Shown: positions 32,550 through 33,825 of the stretch, piece after piece
How the letters are laid out: every line of letters starts with the position of its first letter
Position numbering within the stretch: the stretch's first letter is position 1
DNA from: Acidimicrobiales bacterium
Lineage (GTDB): Bacteria; Actinomycetota; Acidimicrobiia; Acidimicrobiales; UBA8190
NCBI GenBank assembly: GCA_031292675.1
Contig: JARLGQ010000003.1
Span: 1-33,825 of the forward strand
Direction: 5' to 3'
DNA length: 33,825 bases
The notes under the pieces: generated by a model
Told to the model about the DNA's origin: nothing
Seen by the model: the letters and a program-made list of their open reading frames with translations, nothing else
The model's database searches: none
Translations under genes and position numbers: made by a program

Positions 32550-33419
32550 TCAGGTCCCGGGCGCTTTGGCGTAGTCCCACACGAGTGAGGAGTCGTCCTC
32601 GGTGCCGAGGAGCAGCTTCCCGGGATGCTGCTTGTCGATGTGGCCGATGAGCCCGTTGTAGATGGAGAAGCCGCACAGCTCTTGCAGCCGTCGTGGGAAC
32701 CGGCGCACGGTTTCGAGCGGGATGCCGAGCTGTTGGTTCTCCTGCTGGCGGACGTAGCCGGCGCAGTAGTTCATGGCGATCCCCACACGGCGTGCACCGG
32801 TGGTGTTGGCTCCCCCTCCGTGCCACAGGCTCCCGACCCAGACCAGGACGCCGCCCTTGGGCATCACGGCCGGGATGGAGTCGTAGTGCTCCAGGAGGTT
32901 GGGGGAGTGGTCGGCGAGATGGGTTCCGGGACACAGACGGGTGGCGCCGTTTTCCTCGGTGAAGTCGGTGATGGCCCACATCGTGTTGCAGATGAGCGGA
33001 GGATGAGGCTTGGGCAGCGGGATGAGTTGGTCATCGGAATGGATGGGCTGGGCCAGCTCGTCTGCGCCGATGGCGATCGAGGACAGGGACGAGATGAGCA
33101 GGCCGGGGTCGAGTACCTGCTCGACGACAGGGAGGACGTTCGGGTGGACGGGGATCCTCTGGTAGAGAGGCCCGTGCGTCAGCAGGTTGTAGATGCGGGT
33201 GGTCCGGAGCCCTTCGAAGAGGTTCTCGGCCGGCATGATGCCGAGATCCCGTTCGAGGCGGAGGAGGTCCTCGGAGATGGCGTCGGCAAGATCGGGCTCG
33301 ATGGCATTCTCGATGACCGACCAGCCTTCGGTGCGAACCCGTTGGGCGTGTGCCGCGATGGTGGCGTCGTCGAGGGTCCGTTTGTCCGGCGGGACTCCGT
33401 CGGCGGCCGCTGTGTCCAT
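32550..33419 (-). CDS. phytanoyl-CoA dioxygenase (PhyH) family Fe(II)/2OG oxygenase
   Basis: 289 residues from ATG 33419, ideally placed after AGGAGG; GTG 33425 lies inside the ribosome site. The double-stranded beta-helix ligands are visible: QPIHSDDQ with His127 and Asp129, then GATRLCPGTHLADHS, PKGGVLVWVGSLWHGGGANTT with distal His200, and RR near 210-211 for the 2-oxoglutarate carboxylate. It hydroxylates an unknown substrate using Fe(II), O2 and 2-oxoglutarate in the cytoplasm. PhyH proteins act on lipids, ectoine, or natural products; neighbours do not decide. The gene is alone on its strand, converging on the DUF1918/H1-tail gene. Confidence 0.88.
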   Translation of the reverse strand: MDTAAADGVPPDKRTLDDATIAAHAQRVRTEGWSVIENAIEPDLADAISEDLLRLERDLGIMPAENLFEGLRTTRIYNLLTHGPLYQRIPVHPNVLPVVEQVLDPGLLISSLSSIAIGADELAQPIHSDDQLIPLPKPHPPLICNTMWAITDFTEENGATRLCPGTHLADHSPNLLEHYDSIPAVMPKGGVLVWVGSLWHGGGANTTGARRVGIAMNYCAGYVRQQENQQLGIPLETVRRFPRRLQELCGFSIYNGLIGHIDKQHPGKLLLGTEDDSSLVWDYAKAPGT

Positions 33420-33531
33420 GATCACCTCCTGCAGGTCGGTTGAACGGGCAGGATCAATGGTGCCAGGGTACCGTCAGTGCCGCTCGCTCCGGAGATGCGG
33501 GCGAGGCAGGCGGTGGTAGGGTCGGGGACAC

Positions 33532-33604
33532 GGGCCGTTGGCGCAGTTGGTAGCGCACTTGCATGACGCGCAAGGGGTCAGAGGTTCGAGTCCTCTACGG
33601 CCCA
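33532..33604 (+). tRNA. tRNA-Val (GAC)
   Basis: 73 nt: acceptor GGGCCGT/ACGGCCC, D-arm GCGC/GCGC around AGTTGGTA, anticodon stem CTTGC/GCAAG with loop ATGACGC (anticodon GAC, reads GUC), T-arm AGAGG-TTCGAGT-CCTCT, discriminator A. CCA is not encoded. Confidence 0.93.
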
Positions 33605-33708
33605 CCCCTGATGACCTGGTCTGATAGCTCGTTTCGACATGTGCCAGACAGGCTGTCTACAGGCGAAGGGAGCCGTTCCGACACGCGGCGCACCGGCGTC
33701 TCGATCGC

Positions 33709-33825
33709 TCAGCGGCTGATAATGGCACTTATGCCGGTAATCGCGTCAAGTCGTTGCGGGATATGCCGGTAATCGGCGGGCCCCACCACCTTCGTCGGAG
33801 GCAGGACCCGCCGCGGCCGGCGTGA
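33709..33825 (-). other. possible 3' end of an ORF cut by the window edge
   Basis: The minus strand is open from 33825 to TGA 33711-33709, giving 38 residues with PADYRHIPQRLDAITGIS near the end. I recognise no family. The stretch contains the 14-bp direct repeats listed next, read in two different frames, so it may be noncoding. Confidence 0.2.
33730..33775. repeat. 14-bp direct repeats near tRNA-Val, possible mobile-element end
   Basis: TATGCCGGTAATCG occurs at 33730-33743 and 33762-33775, 32 bp apart (about three helical turns), with a GGCACTTATGCC inverted repeat at 33724-33735 over the first copy. Sub-terminal repeats of this style are seen at the ends of some insertion sequences and tyrosine-recombinase elements; here only about 220 bp beyond tRNA-Val are visible, so no element can be confirmed. 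Confidence 0.45.

Noticed and set aside
33563-33772. Plus-strand ORF starting inside tRNA-Val
   Set aside because: Begins within the tRNA cloverleaf and has no domain character.
1-33825. CRISPR array, rRNA operon, complete insertion sequence or prophage
   Set aside because: No regularly spaced repeats of array type, rRNA core sequence, transposase gene or phage structural gene seen.

Overview
The window is 33.8 kb of a high-GC chromosome from an actinobacterium. The protein families suggest a member of the Acidimicrobiia or a close relative: DUF1918 proteins, a pyruvate:ferredoxin oxidoreductase module, an actinobacterial-style GlnD, DrrA/DrrB-type ABC genes, a TIGR02206 membrane protein and many GTG starts with AGGAGG-like ribosome sites. 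That placement is inference from family content; there is no rRNA to test it. I see no rRNA, CRISPR array, complete insertion sequence or prophage.

Layout. (1) 1-4718, a stress and carbon-metabolism block: the C-terminal part of an acetyl-CoA hydrolase/4-hydroxybutyrate CoA-transferase, then on the minus strand a His-rich zinc-ribbon protein, an Hsp20 and an atypical pyruvate kinase, then a DUF1918 protein diverging from a UspA protein across a palindrome-rich spacer. (2) 4877-6330, an overlapping NfeD-slipin pair. (3) 6437-12644, a tightly overlapped trio: a GltD-like flavoprotein with fused ferredoxin clusters, NifJ, and a dihydroorotate-dehydrogenase-like protein. A GHMP sugar kinase follows. 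(4) 13789-18297: a stand-alone diheme cytochrome b of unusual architecture, an O-methyltransferase-like protein, and a NahK-like kinase translationally coupled to a tandem GNAT. (5) 18484-22223: an aldo/keto reductase, a 3-hydroxyisobutyrate-dehydrogenase-like enzyme and a cytochrome P450. The last two diverge across a 355-bp spacer full of short repeats, and the block looks less strongly GC-biased than its flanks. (6) 22443-26765: a TIGR02206 membrane protein, a PIG-L deacetylase, an ABC exporter pair and a crotonase that lacks the usual hydratase glutamates. (7) 26820-33825: an L,D-transpeptidase, GlnD, a small membrane protein, a GT4 glycosyltransferase, tRNA-Cys, a DUF1918-like domain with a histone-H1-like tail, a PhyH-type dioxygenase, tRNA-Val, and a short repeat cluster at the edge that may be the end of a mobile element.

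How the genes may work together. NifJ with its flavoprotein and DHOD-like partners suggests low-potential ferredoxin metabolism in micro-oxic conditions. The Hsp20/UspA/DUF1918/CoA-transferase block resembles the gene content of hypoxia or dormancy regulons in other actinobacteria. These are functional inferences. The best leads for something undescribed are the DUF1918/H1-tail protein beside tRNA-Cys, the His-rich zinc-ribbon protein upstream of Hsp20, the b6-type cytochrome b with a large soluble insert, the kinase-GNAT pair, the repeat-rich P450 regulatory region, and the terminal repeat cluster next to tRNA-Val.
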